Shown: piece by piece, positions 8,047 to 15,302 of the stretch
Numbering within the stretch: the stretch's first letter is position 1
How the letters are laid out: each line of letters starts with the position of its first letter
Assembly: GCA_947488275.1 (NCBI GenBank)
Contig: CANKZX010000012.1
Span: forward strand, 1 to 34,086
Length of the DNA stretch: 34,086 nt
Direction: 5' to 3'
Source: Alphaproteobacteria bacterium
Lineage (GTDB): Bacteria; Pseudomonadota; Alphaproteobacteria; Paracaedibacterales; CAIOTO01
Notes under the pieces: model-generated
The model's database searches: none
What the model saw: the letters and a program-made list of their open reading frames with translations, nothing else
Told to the model about the DNA's origin: nothing
Made by a program: the position numbers and the translations under genes

Positions 8047-9492
8047 TCAGCCAATACGTCGCAATGTACCTGTTGTACTATGTCCCTCCATCAAATCAAC
8101 GAGAAGAACCTCGCCACCACGTGCCTGCACAAGCGAAGCGCCAACAACACGGTCAATTGTATAATCAGCCCCTTTGATCAATACATCTGGCTGAAATAAC
8201 TCAATCAATTCCAGTGGCGTTTCCTCGTCAAACAAGACAACAGCATCAACAAAACTGAGCGCCTCTAACACATGAGATCGTGTTTCTTGATCATGCACAG
8301 GACGGCTATCACCTTTTAAACGCTTAACCGATTGATCAGTATTCACAGCAACAATTAATTTATCGCACGCCGCCGCAGCTTGTTTTAAAATATGAAGATG
8401 CCCTAAATGCAATAGATCAAAACAACCATTGGTAAATCCTATCGTCAACCCTTGACGTCTCCACATTTTAATAGAATCAACCGCCTGTTCACGTGTAGAA
8501 ATTTTAGGCATTTTACCATGCAGAAAATCACCATGATGGTATGTTGCCTGTAATTCATCCATCGAAACTGTTGCCGTTCCAACTTTTCCAACAGCGATAC
8601 CCGCCGCTGTATTTGCTAAATGCGCAGCATCTTCCATTGACATACCGCCAGCTAAAGAAACGGCCAGGGTTGCCACAACGGTATCACCAGCACCAGAAAC
8701 ATCAAAGACTTCTTTCGCGACAGTCTCTATATGTTTTTCAGTTGTTTGGGTGACCAATGTCATACCATCCGCCCCTTGCGTAACCAAAACAGCTGTAATA
8801 TCGAGCGTTTTACATAAATCACGTGCAGCGTTCACAATATCAATCTGCGTCGTTAATGGGTACATTGCCACATTGGATAGCTCTTTAACGTTTGGTGTTA
8901 ATAATGTAACACCACGATAACGATCGTAATTCTTTCCTTTAGGATCGACAATAACCTGAACACCCGCTTTACGAGCAATCTGAATCAATAGTTGACAAAA
9001 CTCATCATCAAAAATACCCTTGGCATAATCAGACAAAATCACAATATTTGATTCTTTAATCGTTTTACCAAACTCATGAAGAAGCTGACTTTGAAGCTGA
9101 GGTGAAAGACGATGAATAACCTCATCATCCACACGAAGCATTTGCTGCCCCCCTGCAATAAAACGTGTTTTGCACGTAGTTGTTCGCGACACATCCCGCA
9201 AAACGATTGAATTAAGTTGTTTTTCTTGCACTAAAAGTTCTTCAAGTTCATTCGCCCCCGCATCATCACCTGAAACTGTTAAAAAATGACATTGCCCACC
9301 AACTGATAAGATATTACGTGCAACATTTCCTGCCCCACCAAGAACTGTAAAATTTCGCTGAATCTGCAACACAGGAACGGGTGACTCTGGGGAAATACGA
9401 TCGACTCTGCCATACACAAAACGATCAAGCATCACATCACCTATACAGGCAACAACAGCTGTCTCAAAACACTTTTTTAAATCGATCTGCAT
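8047..9492 (-). CDS. hldE: Bifunctional heptose 7-phosphate kinase / heptose 1-phosphate adenylyltransferase HldE
   Basis: HldE carries two steps of ADP-heptose synthesis for the LPS inner core: phosphorylation of D-glycero-D-manno-heptose 7-phosphate at O1, then adenylylation. The 481-residue product has the standard fused layout. Residues 1 to about 320 are a PfkB/ribokinase-type kinase with LDRFVYGRVDRISPESPVPV, LGGAGNVARN (51-60) and the catalytic GAGD at 267-270. The C-terminal part (about 345-481) is a nucleotidyltransferase with NGCFDLLHLGH (355-365) and KGADY. Both active sites look intact, so the cell probably makes heptose-containing LPS. It lies downstream of mlaA on the same strand, with a repeat element between them. 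The other ADP-heptose genes (gmhA, gmhB, hldD) are not in this window. Confidence 0.95.
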   Translation of the reverse strand: MQIDLKKCFETAVVACIGDVMLDRFVYGRVDRISPESPVPVLQIQRNFTVLGGAGNVARNILSVGGQCHFLTVSGDDAGANELEELLVQEKQLNSIVLRDVSRTTTCKTRFIAGGQQMLRVDDEVIHRLSPQLQSQLLHEFGKTIKESNIVILSDYAKGIFDDEFCQLLIQIARKAGVQVIVDPKGKNYDRYRGVTLLTPNVKELSNVAMYPLTTQIDIVNAARDLCKTLDITAVLVTQGADGMTLVTQTTEKHIETVAKEVFDVSGAGDTVVATLAVSLAGGMSMEDAAHLANTAAGIAVGKVGTATVSMDELQATYHHGDFLHGKMPKISTREQAVDSIKMWRRQGLTIGFTNGCFDLLHLGHLHILKQAAAACDKLIVAVNTDQSVKRLKGDSRPVHDQETRSHVLEALSFVDAVVLFDEETPLELIELFQPDVLIKGADYTIDRVVGASLVQARGGEVLLVDLMEGHSTTGTLRRIG

Positions 9493-9524
9493 AAAATTTA
9501 ATCCTTTTAAATACGGAGCTTACT

Positions 9525-9684
9525 TGGGATTTGTGCAAAAATAAGGAGCACGTTTTTCTTCCTTGTCATGGCGAGCCCAAAGGTCATGGTCATCCAACTC
9601 CCCCTAGATCACCACAAAAGCCTTCGGTTTTTTCATGATAACGGCGGCTTTGAATCGTGTAATTTATTTTTACATAATTCCTTA
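9525..9684. repeat. Palindromic interspersed element between hldE and mlaA
   Basis: About 160 bp. The left end GGGATTTGTGCAAAAATAA (from 9526) matches the complement of the right end GGAATTATGTAAAAATAA. The core CTTGTCATGGCGAGCCCAAA lies at 9562-9581, and a hairpin around AAGCC/TTCGG follows. The right terminus runs into the TAA stop codon of mlaA. It is a close sister of the element at 10551-10736. Confidence 0.65.
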
Positions 9685-10524
9685 ATCCGCCCTCTTTTCT
9701 ACTTTTCGTGCCGCAACCTTTTGCGCAATAGCACGCTGCCTTTGAAAAAAGGCACTACGCATGCCGACATAAAAATCACTCGACATTTTCTCAAGATCTT
9801 TTAACCCCTGATGAACTTGCCAACGTTTATCAAGCCCATCAATCCCATAAACAGCCCTTAAAATATGACGTTGCTGCCTGTGATGATTATGCGCACGATG
9901 ACGATTATTAGCCGCATAACTTAATGGATCCATATAAAACTCACCTACTCGACTATATGCATCACGGAACGATGAAGGCCCCAAAACAGGCAAGATCACA
10001 TAAGGCCCCGTTTCAATTCCCCATGTAGCAAACGTCTCATTAAGGGTTGTGGTTTCTTTTTCAAGCCCCATTCCACCAGCAGCATCCATTAATCCCAAAC
10101 ACCCGACAGTCGTATTCAGGACAAAACGAAAAACAGTTCGAAACGCGCGCTCTCCCTCCCCCTGCAAGGTATGATTCATTGCTGTAATTGGTGAAAAAAT
10201 ATTATCAATTGCATTACGGACACCAACCTTTATGGTATCATGCACGGCTACATCATATAACGTTGCCACGGGTTTTAAAAACAAACCATCTATAATTTGG
10301 TTAAATCCAAATATAACACGATTCAAGGGCTCTAACGGATCATTATCTTCAATCGCACCACTTTCCTCCTCTTCCTCATCACCTAATATTTCATCAGGCT
10401 GATCATCCTTTAATAATAAGTCCCCCTGAGATTGCTTTAATGATGATTTTTCATTCTGTGCATAACTTACTGTTTGCGCCAAAATCATCACAAACATAAA
10501 AAGGAAAAGGGTATATTTTTTCAT
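9682..10524 (-). CDS. mlaA: MlaA (VacJ) outer-membrane lipid-asymmetry protein
   Basis: MlaA removes misplaced phospholipids from the outer leaflet of the outer membrane and passes them to the MlaC/MlaFEDB system. The 280-residue product has an N-terminal signal peptide ending near VSYAQN, an acidic stretch (DDQPDEILGDEEEEESGAIE) and the family core DPLEPLNRVIFGFNQ, GVRNAIDNIFSP, RFVLNTTVGCLGLMDAAG, TFATWGIETGPYVILPVLGP and FYMDPLSYA. There is no lipobox Cys at the expected place, so this copy seems to be a soluble-type exported or differently anchored form rather than the lipoprotein known in E. coli. The C-terminal 60 residues are basic and polar. No other mla gene is in the window. The stop codon lies within the end of a repeat element. 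Confidence 0.92.
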   Translation of the reverse strand: MKKYTLFLFMFVMILAQTVSYAQNEKSSLKQSQGDLLLKDDQPDEILGDEEEEESGAIEDNDPLEPLNRVIFGFNQIIDGLFLKPVATLYDVAVHDTIKVGVRNAIDNIFSPITAMNHTLQGEGERAFRTVFRFVLNTTVGCLGLMDAAGGMGLEKETTTLNETFATWGIETGPYVILPVLGPSSFRDAYSRVGEFYMDPLSYAANNRHRAHNHHRQQRHILRAVYGIDGLDKRWQVHQGLKDLEKMSSDFYVGMRSAFFQRQRAIAQKVAARKVEKRAD

Positions 10525-10550
10525 AAAAAATCTCGTTGTAACAGGAAACT

Positions 10551-10736
10551 AGGAATTTGTGCAAAAAGAAGGAGCACGATTATCTTTTCTTCTTCCTTGT
10601 CATGGCGAGCCCAAAGGGCGTGGCCATCCAGAAAAACAGGCACTTCTGAAATAAGAGCCCTGAATCACCACACGACCAGCGGCAGCTGGTGATGACGGCG
10701 AGTTTGAATTGTATAATTTATTTTGCATAATCCCTA
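10551..10736. repeat. Palindromic interspersed element between mlaA and the unknown exported gene
   Basis: About 186 bp. The left end begins AGGAATTTGTGCAAAAAGAA, and the complement of the right end begins AGGGATTATGCAAAATAAA. The core CTTGTCATGGCGAGCCCAAA (10596-10615) is identical to that of the copy at 9525-9684, followed by GTGGCCATCCAGAAAAA. A GCTGGTGATGACGGCGAG segment forms the right inner arm. The right end supplies the TAG stop of the upstream leftward gene. Confidence 0.65.
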
Positions 10737-12032
10737 CACTTGCGTTGCGGCTGCTTTTTTTATCTTTGCACGTTTTTCTTTTTTGGAAAATACTTTCTTC
10801 GTTTCACTCTTAGACGTCTGCACGGTAATAAACTGTATCTCTGATTTAAACTCATCCACAAAATCATCAATGGTTGTATAAAACGGCTTTTGAAAAACAA
10901 AATCTTTCGGATATTGAATTGTAAAACCATGATAACGCGCGACACTTTCAACAACCCACTTTACGATAGCTTCGCTCCCTCGTAAATAAGGCATCGCATG
11001 TGTTTGAGTGTACATTATGTTCGCTAGATCTTCTTTGATGCCTGCAACATCTTTTTTGTCCCGTAAAATAGCTTTTTCCCAATACTCGGCGCATACTTCG
11101 GTTAGCATATTAATATATTCACGCGGTGTATGAGATACGATATAAAATGATTTTTGCGAAAGCATATCAAGCGAAACAGGTGATACACCATTTTTACGAG
11201 ACGCATCTGGTTTAAAAACGCCATATACCGTACTGGTTGGAACACGTGCATCTTTTACAACAAGATGCATATCCAATCGAATAACTTTTAAACCATCTTC
11301 ATGACGTTGTTCCATTCGTATAAAACGCTTTGCTTTTGCGTTTGGTACATTGAAAAATAAAATATCAAGGCTTTCCGATTCATGCCTTGCAAGCCGCACA
11401 AGACGCTCATCATTTAAATACTTAGGATCATATTTATAATGATTGATTAAGATATCACGGGCATGCTCAAGATTGCTTTCATCCAAACAATTTTTTTGAT
11501 GCACAAGGTACAACGACTGATACGAACGATTACTCTTAATATAAACAATATTATGATCTTGTTGTGCGTCAAGGGTACTCAATTTCGTGCGCATAAATAC
11601 ATTCATTTCATTGTGCCATTGCCCACGAACGGGTGAAAATTCTAATAAAAACTTTGTATCTTTTGCGCGTAACCGCCCAAAAGAATCCTTAGACCGTGAA
11701 TTTGTTTTTACCGCTATTTCGTGCCTGAACTTTGCTAACCCCGTGGTTTCATCACCCAAAAATTCAGAAAAATATGAGTGAAGTGCTTTTTTCCCATTAA
11801 GCGCACGCTTAACGTACATTGATATTGATTTTTGCGCCCAGTTAATTGCATCCTCGGATTGAGATAAAAAAAGCTTATGCCCTTTTTCATTACCATAAAG
11901 ATGATATTTTTTACTCTGATCGGATTTTGAATCTTTTGCGGCAAAAGAAGTCGCATCACACAGCAGATAAGAAATCAAACAACAAAGGGTTAATCCTTTT
12001 ATTTTCATAGCAAGCATTCTCATTTTATTCAT
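10734..12032 (-). CDS. Exported protein of unknown function
   Basis: I do not recognise this 432-residue product. From the ATG at 12032 it has a signal peptide (MNKMRMLAMKIKGLTLCCLI, SYLLCDATSFAA). The frame itself opens earlier, at a GTG at 12053. The mature protein is strongly charged and basic, with alternating aromatic-rich strands and helices and no repeats. Its tail (last 30 residues) is Lys-rich: KKVFSKKEKRAKIKKAAATQ. A compact motif near the C-terminus, THAMPYLRGSEAIVKWVVES, looks like a conserved helix with invariant-type residues (H, P, RG, E) and may mark an enzyme or effector fold, but I cannot name it. It stands between two copies of the repeat element, one of which provides its stop codon. 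The presence of a signal peptide in a likely host-associated cell makes a secreted role possible, but this is inference. Confidence 0.7.
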   Translation of the reverse strand: MNKMRMLAMKIKGLTLCCLISYLLCDATSFAAKDSKSDQSKKYHLYGNEKGHKLFLSQSEDAINWAQKSISMYVKRALNGKKALHSYFSEFLGDETTGLAKFRHEIAVKTNSRSKDSFGRLRAKDTKFLLEFSPVRGQWHNEMNVFMRTKLSTLDAQQDHNIVYIKSNRSYQSLYLVHQKNCLDESNLEHARDILINHYKYDPKYLNDERLVRLARHESESLDILFFNVPNAKAKRFIRMEQRHEDGLKVIRLDMHLVVKDARVPTSTVYGVFKPDASRKNGVSPVSLDMLSQKSFYIVSHTPREYINMLTEVCAEYWEKAILRDKKDVAGIKEDLANIMYTQTHAMPYLRGSEAIVKWVVESVARYHGFTIQYPKDFVFQKPFYTTIDDFVDEFKSEIQFITVQTSKSETKKVFSKKEKRAKIKKAAATQV

Positions 12033-12049
12033 CACGCAGTCTATACTCA

Positions 12050-12190
12050 CCACCGATGATTTTATGCGCTTCCCTCGTCATGGCGAGCCAGCGTAAGCTG
12101 GTGTGGCCACCCAGTTATCAACATAACAGCCACTGGATCACTACGTTTGCTTAATAAAACGCGTGATGACGGTGGGTGATCAAGAATTAC
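12050..12190. repeat. Palindromic interspersed element between the unknown gene and aroE
   Basis: The core runs from CGTCATGGCGAGCCAGCG (12077) through AAGCTGGTGTGGCCACCCAG, followed by CACTGGATCACTACG (12131) and GCGTGATGACGGTGGG on the right. The two inner arms (GTCATGGCGAGCC... and ...TGATGACGG) face each other as in the 7787-8000 copy. The ends are less well conserved than in the other copies, so limits are approximate. Confidence 0.6.
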
Positions 12191-12277
12191 GTTCTGCTAC
12201 AAATCATCAGTGTTCAGTATATAAGAAATTATAGGTAAAATCTTTACAAAAAATCCAGATGAAAATACCGATCTGCA

Positions 12278-13189
12278 TTAGTTGGCACAGAAACCATCAA
12301 ACCAAAAAGAAAAGGCACGCCGCGCTTGCCCAATCAGCAAAGACTCCCCATCAATTACAGAAAGTCCCTGTCGTTTTGCCATTTGAATAAGTGGTGTTGG
12401 CTGAGTAAGTGCAGGGAAATCATTTCCTATTATTAAACCAAGAGAGCTCAATAGATCCCGATCCTCCCTTGGTTGATAAACCCAATCCACAATACATGAC
12501 ACACCTTTAGGCATTGATGGAGTCTCTCCTTTACGCCCTAATGATGTTGCATTTATAAAAATATCTGCACACATATCAGAAAGCGATTCTATTGACACAA
12601 TCTGATCCACACACTTTGTCACCGAACAAATCTTCTCTACTTTTTCTACATCACGAACCGCCAAAGTAAGCCCCCCAATACCACATTGTTTCAACGCCCA
12701 AAGAGTTGCCAGAGCAGCCCCCCCTGCCCCCATCACAACAGCCGTAGCACCACCAATCCCCATCCCCTGAAAAATATCATCAATCGCTAACGCATCCGTG
12801 TTTGTCGCACGCACAATCGAATGTCCCAGATCATCATTACCATCATATCGCAACACATTCGCCGCCCCAACTGATTGCGCAACAACATCTAGCACAAGAC
12901 CAGGGTACGACATTACGCGTGTTTTATACGGAATCGTTACGCAAAGCCCCCTGTACCCTCGTTGCCATGCCTCATCTAATACCGTATGTTCATAATTAGG
13001 TACATCAATAAGATCAAATACAGCATCAATTTTACGCCTAGCAAACCATGTATTGTAAATAACAGGTGATAGCGTATACGAAATGGCACGCCCTAAAAGC
13101 CCATAACGAATTTGCTCACAATAAGCCCCCCCTTTTAACGAAAAGTCATCATTTTCCCTGTGGATAACCCTGTTAATAACTGTGTGCAT
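12278..13189 (-). CDS. aroE: Shikimate dehydrogenase
   Basis: AroE reduces 3-dehydroshikimate to shikimate with NADPH (EC 1.1.1.25) in aromatic amino acid synthesis. The 303-residue product has the substrate-binding domain YGLLGRAISYTLSPVIYN, the catalytic Lys in VTIPYKTRV (K89), NATNTD-type Asp (D132 in TNTDALAI), the NADP-binding GAGGAA (153-158), NATSLG, and the C-terminal GESLLIGQARRAFSFW. The start at 13189 is supported by AGGGGGGATT ahead of the ATG. It gives a 27-residue N-terminal extension beyond what most AroE proteins have. This extension is encoded by DNA that carries two DnaA-box sequences, so the origin-like region and the gene overlap. aroE lies near the origin in several alphaproteobacteria, often with coaE and dnaQ, which are absent here. 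Confidence 0.93.
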   Translation of the reverse strand: MHTVINRVIHRENDDFSLKGGAYCEQIRYGLLGRAISYTLSPVIYNTWFARRKIDAVFDLIDVPNYEHTVLDEAWQRGYRGLCVTIPYKTRVMSYPGLVLDVVAQSVGAANVLRYDGNDDLGHSIVRATNTDALAIDDIFQGMGIGGATAVVMGAGGAALATLWALKQCGIGGLTLAVRDVEKVEKICSVTKCVDQIVSIESLSDMCADIFINATSLGRKGETPSMPKGVSCIVDWVYQPREDRDLLSSLGLIIGNDFPALTQPTPLIQMAKRQGLSVIDGESLLIGQARRAFSFWFDGFCAN

Positions 13190-13435
13190 AATCCCCCCTG
13201 ATCCTCTGTATAAAAGTTAACAACTTATTAATATTTCGCCCCCTTGTGGATAACTCCCTTTTTATCCACAGAAAAATTACTTTTTTCACAGCCTGTGGAT
13301 AACAGCAAAAAGCATCAACCAACAATCACTTTCTCCTGTGGATAACCCTGTGTATTAAAAAGTTATCCCCATTTTTCACAGACCTACTAATACTACAACC
13401 TTTTTATATATTTATTATTATAGAGAGAGGGAGGG
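13159..13435. other. Probable chromosomal replication origin (oriC) with DnaA-box cluster
   Basis: Boxes fitting TTATNCACA in either direction lie at 13159-13167, 13183-13191 (TGTGCATAA), 13245-13253, 13262-13270, 13294-13302 and 13337-13345; a one-mismatch box is at 13363-13371 (TTATCCCCA). Five of these are the exact TGTGGATAA / TTATCCACA strong form. They are followed by an AT-rich stretch (about 13396-13430) that could be the unwinding element. A TTAA-N7-TTAA site is included. By hand counts of sample 60-base stretches, the + strand has more C than G to the left in leftward genes (8041-8100: 8 G, 18 C; 12301-12360: 10 G, 20 C) and many more G than C to the right in rightward genes (15901-15960: 21 G, 8 C; 16201-16260: 20 G, 8 C). 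The only other reading is a DnaA-regulated promoter region. Confidence 0.8.
13217..13231. promoter_or_regulatory. Candidate CtrA-binding site
   Basis: TTAACAACTTATTAA fits the full alphaproteobacterial CtrA box TTAA-N7-TTAA exactly and lies between DnaA boxes. CtrA sites are known in the Caulobacter and Rickettsia origins. In such AT-rich DNA the motif is expected by chance about twice per window, so only its location makes it worth noting. Confidence 0.45.
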
Positions 13436-13546
13436 GAGAATAAAACAATTCGAATAGCTAATGACAGCGCTTTAAAAGTAAGGTACTATACGGATACGAT
13501 ATGTCTATTCATATGGATAGCCATAAGGTCAAAAAAGGAGGATTTT

Positions 13547-14257
13547 ATGTCACGTTATGATGATCACACAATTACACGATCACGTTCAATGATTGGAGTT
13601 GATGAAGGGCTTCGTTCATTCATGGTTCGTGTTTATATGTACATGGCATTGGGACTATCACTTACAGCGATGGTTGCTTATTATGTTGCCTCAACACCTG
13701 CTTTAGTAAAAGCTCTTGTTGTTCCCCCGATGGGATATGTATTTATGTTTGCACCACTAGGCGTTGTTTTGTTTCTTAGTTTTCGTCTGGATCGGATTGC
13801 TGCATCAACGGCACAAATGTTGTTTTGGGCATACGCTGGGTTAATGGGAATTTCCTTATCGATGATTTTCCTTATTTACACAAGCGCAAGTATTGCCAAG
13901 ATCTTCTTTGTATCTGCGTCTCTTTTTGGATCGATGAGTTTGTATGGGTATACAACGCAGCGTGATCTCACATCGATGGGGTCGTTTTTAACAATGGGGC
14001 TTTGGGGAATTATTTTAGCCAGTCTTGTTAACATATTCCTAAAAAGTGGTCCAATGGAAATGGTGATTTCTATTATTGCTGTGCTCGTTTTTACGGGACT
14101 AACAGCATACGATACACAGACGATTAAAGAAATCTATATGAATTCGGATGATCAAGATGTCGCTACAAAAAAGGCGGTCTTTGGCGCCCTTCAGTTGTAT
14201 CTTGACTTTGTGAATATCTTTTTGTCTTTGTTAAGATTGTTTGGCGAACGTCGCTAA
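13547..14257 (+). CDS. Bax inhibitor-1 family membrane protein (YccA/YbhL-like)
   Basis: A 236-residue integral membrane protein of the UPF0005/BI-1 family. It has a short hydrophilic N-terminus (DDHTITRSRSMIGVDEGLRS), then about seven hydrophobic segments, starting with VYMYMALGLSLTAMVAYYVA. The family signature GLTAYDTQTIKEIY lies near the C-terminus (about 192-206), followed by FGALQLYLDFVNIFLSLLRL, the usual end. Bacterial relatives such as YetJ are pH-dependent calcium leak channels, and E. coli YccA modulates FtsH. A strong ribosome site, AAAGGAGG, sits before the ATG, and a clear terminator follows the gene, so it is monocistronic. It is the first gene to the right of the origin-like region, and its promoter must lie within or beside it (around 13470-13510). 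Confidence 0.93.
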   Translation: MSRYDDHTITRSRSMIGVDEGLRSFMVRVYMYMALGLSLTAMVAYYVASTPALVKALVVPPMGYVFMFAPLGVVLFLSFRLDRIAASTAQMLFWAYAGLMGISLSMIFLIYTSASIAKIFFVSASLFGSMSLYGYTTQRDLTSMGSFLTMGLWGIILASLVNIFLKSGPMEMVISIIAVLVFTGLTAYDTQTIKEIYMNSDDQDVATKKAVFGALQLYLDFVNIFLSLLRLFGERR

Positions 14258-14285
14258 TCTTTTAGTATTATCTGATATTTTTAAG

Positions 14286-14314
14286 AAACCCAGTGAAAAC
14301 TGGGTTTTTTTTTT
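14286..14314 (+). terminator. Rho-independent terminator after the BI-1 family gene
   Basis: A perfect 8-bp stem AAACCCAG / CTGGGTTT with a 6-base loop, followed by a run of T to 14314. It starts 29 bases after the stop codon. Confidence 0.92.
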
Positions 14315-14409
14315 ACGGTTAACAAACCTGAAAGGATGATTGTGTATAATTGAAGTAATCGTTTTTATGAGGTATATTGATTGATGTGTTTGTTAAGAGG
14401 GGAGGTTTT

Positions 14410-15021
14410 GTGTTAAAATTACTCGTTTGTTTGCTTGTTTGGAAAAATTGTTATGCGATTGATTATTGGATCTCATCTGAAAAAGTAAGAGACGATCGAT
14501 TAATGCTGTTTAATATTTGTGATGAGTCTGTTGATTTTTCTTGTAAAAACCTGAACATACAAAGGGAGGCTCAAATCATCAAAAATGTAAAGCCCAAACA
14601 TTTAAAAACAGGTGTTATTGACGAGGTTTGTTTTGGTGACTGTCTGACAACCTTTTTAATTCAGCTGGAGGAAGGGTTATATCCTGCTGGTGTGACGGAT
14701 TATATTGTGTTACGGGCAAACAAGATAATAGGGGCTCCGTTAGCTTTTTCATACAAAAATATGCCTGGGGTTGATGTCTGCCTGGGGTGGTGTGATCGAT
14801 CTTTGGTAAATTGCCTTGTGTTGCGTCTTATTGTTACCAATCCTAAGGGAATTGTTGTTGAGGAAGATCAGGATATTCTTGAGACCCCCGATTTATTTGT
14901 AACAAAAAGGTTTGATCATGGTTTTTATATACAAACCCCTCGTTATTCTTCTGGAGAGAGAGAAAAATACACTCAAATGCTTGCTTATTTGGCGTCCGAT
15001 ATAAGGGGGTATCGTTCATAA
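14410..15021 (+). CDS. Exported cysteine-containing protein of unknown function
   Basis: I chose the GTG at 14410 because GGGGAGG lies 5 bases ahead of it and it leaves a clean signal peptide (MLKLLVCLLVWKNCYA, then IDYW). The frame itself is open from a TTG at 14377. The mature 187 residues contain paired cysteines in two similar blocks, EVCFGDCLTTFLIQLEEG and DVCLGWCDRSLVNCLVLRLI, plus NICDESVDFSCKN, suggesting disulfides formed in the periplasm and an internal duplication. The overall pattern of Cys-containing beta-strands is faintly like that of the IalB (invasion-associated locus B) fold, but I could not match enough positions to claim it. It lies between the BI-1 gene terminator and tRNA-Leu and appears to be transcribed alone. 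Confidence 0.7.
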   Translation: MLKLLVCLLVWKNCYAIDYWISSEKVRDDRLMLFNICDESVDFSCKNLNIQREAQIIKNVKPKHLKTGVIDEVCFGDCLTTFLIQLEEGLYPAGVTDYIVLRANKIIGAPLAFSYKNMPGVDVCLGWCDRSLVNCLVLRLIVTNPKGIVVEEDQDILETPDLFVTKRFDHGFYIQTPRYSSGEREKYTQMLAYLASDIRGYRS

Positions 15022-15091
15022 GCGTGAAAAAAAAGAAAAATTAGAAATATATAGTTGTTTTTTGTTCGAAAAAGTGGTTATCTGTGAATGG

Positions 15092-15177
15092 GCCTGCTTG
15101 GTGGAATGGTAGACACAACAGACTTAAAATCTGTCGAGAGTAATCTCGTGCCAGTTCGAGTCTGGCAGCGGGCACCA
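15092..15177 (+). tRNA. tRNA-Leu (UAA)
   Basis: A class II tRNA of 86 bases with an encoded CCA. The acceptor is GCCTGCT / AGCGGGC (one G-T pair), and the anticodon stem ACAGA / TCTGT holds loop CTTAAAA (anticodon TAA). A long variable arm, CGAGAGTAATCTCG, and T-arm CCAG / CTGG around TTCGAGT complete it. It lies upstream of psd. Confidence 0.97.
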
Positions 15178-15302
15178 TAATTTGATGTTTTATATCAGAT
15201 TATTATCATTCCTTTTCCTGTTCATATGAACAAACATGTTCCCCTTCCCCTATAATTTCGCTATGATGTGCACACGACAATACACAAAATGAAGTTGCAT
15301 TT

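Noticed and set aside
8486..8500. TGTTCACGTGTAGAA, similar to a parS half
   Set aside because: One base is missing in the left arm and the right arm does not match; only the CACGTG centre agrees.
10900..11010. THAMPYLRGSEA in the unknown exported protein as a Fic-domain motif
   Set aside because: It lacks the HPF-x-x-GN-G-R pattern needed for Fic; only H, P and a G are in similar places.
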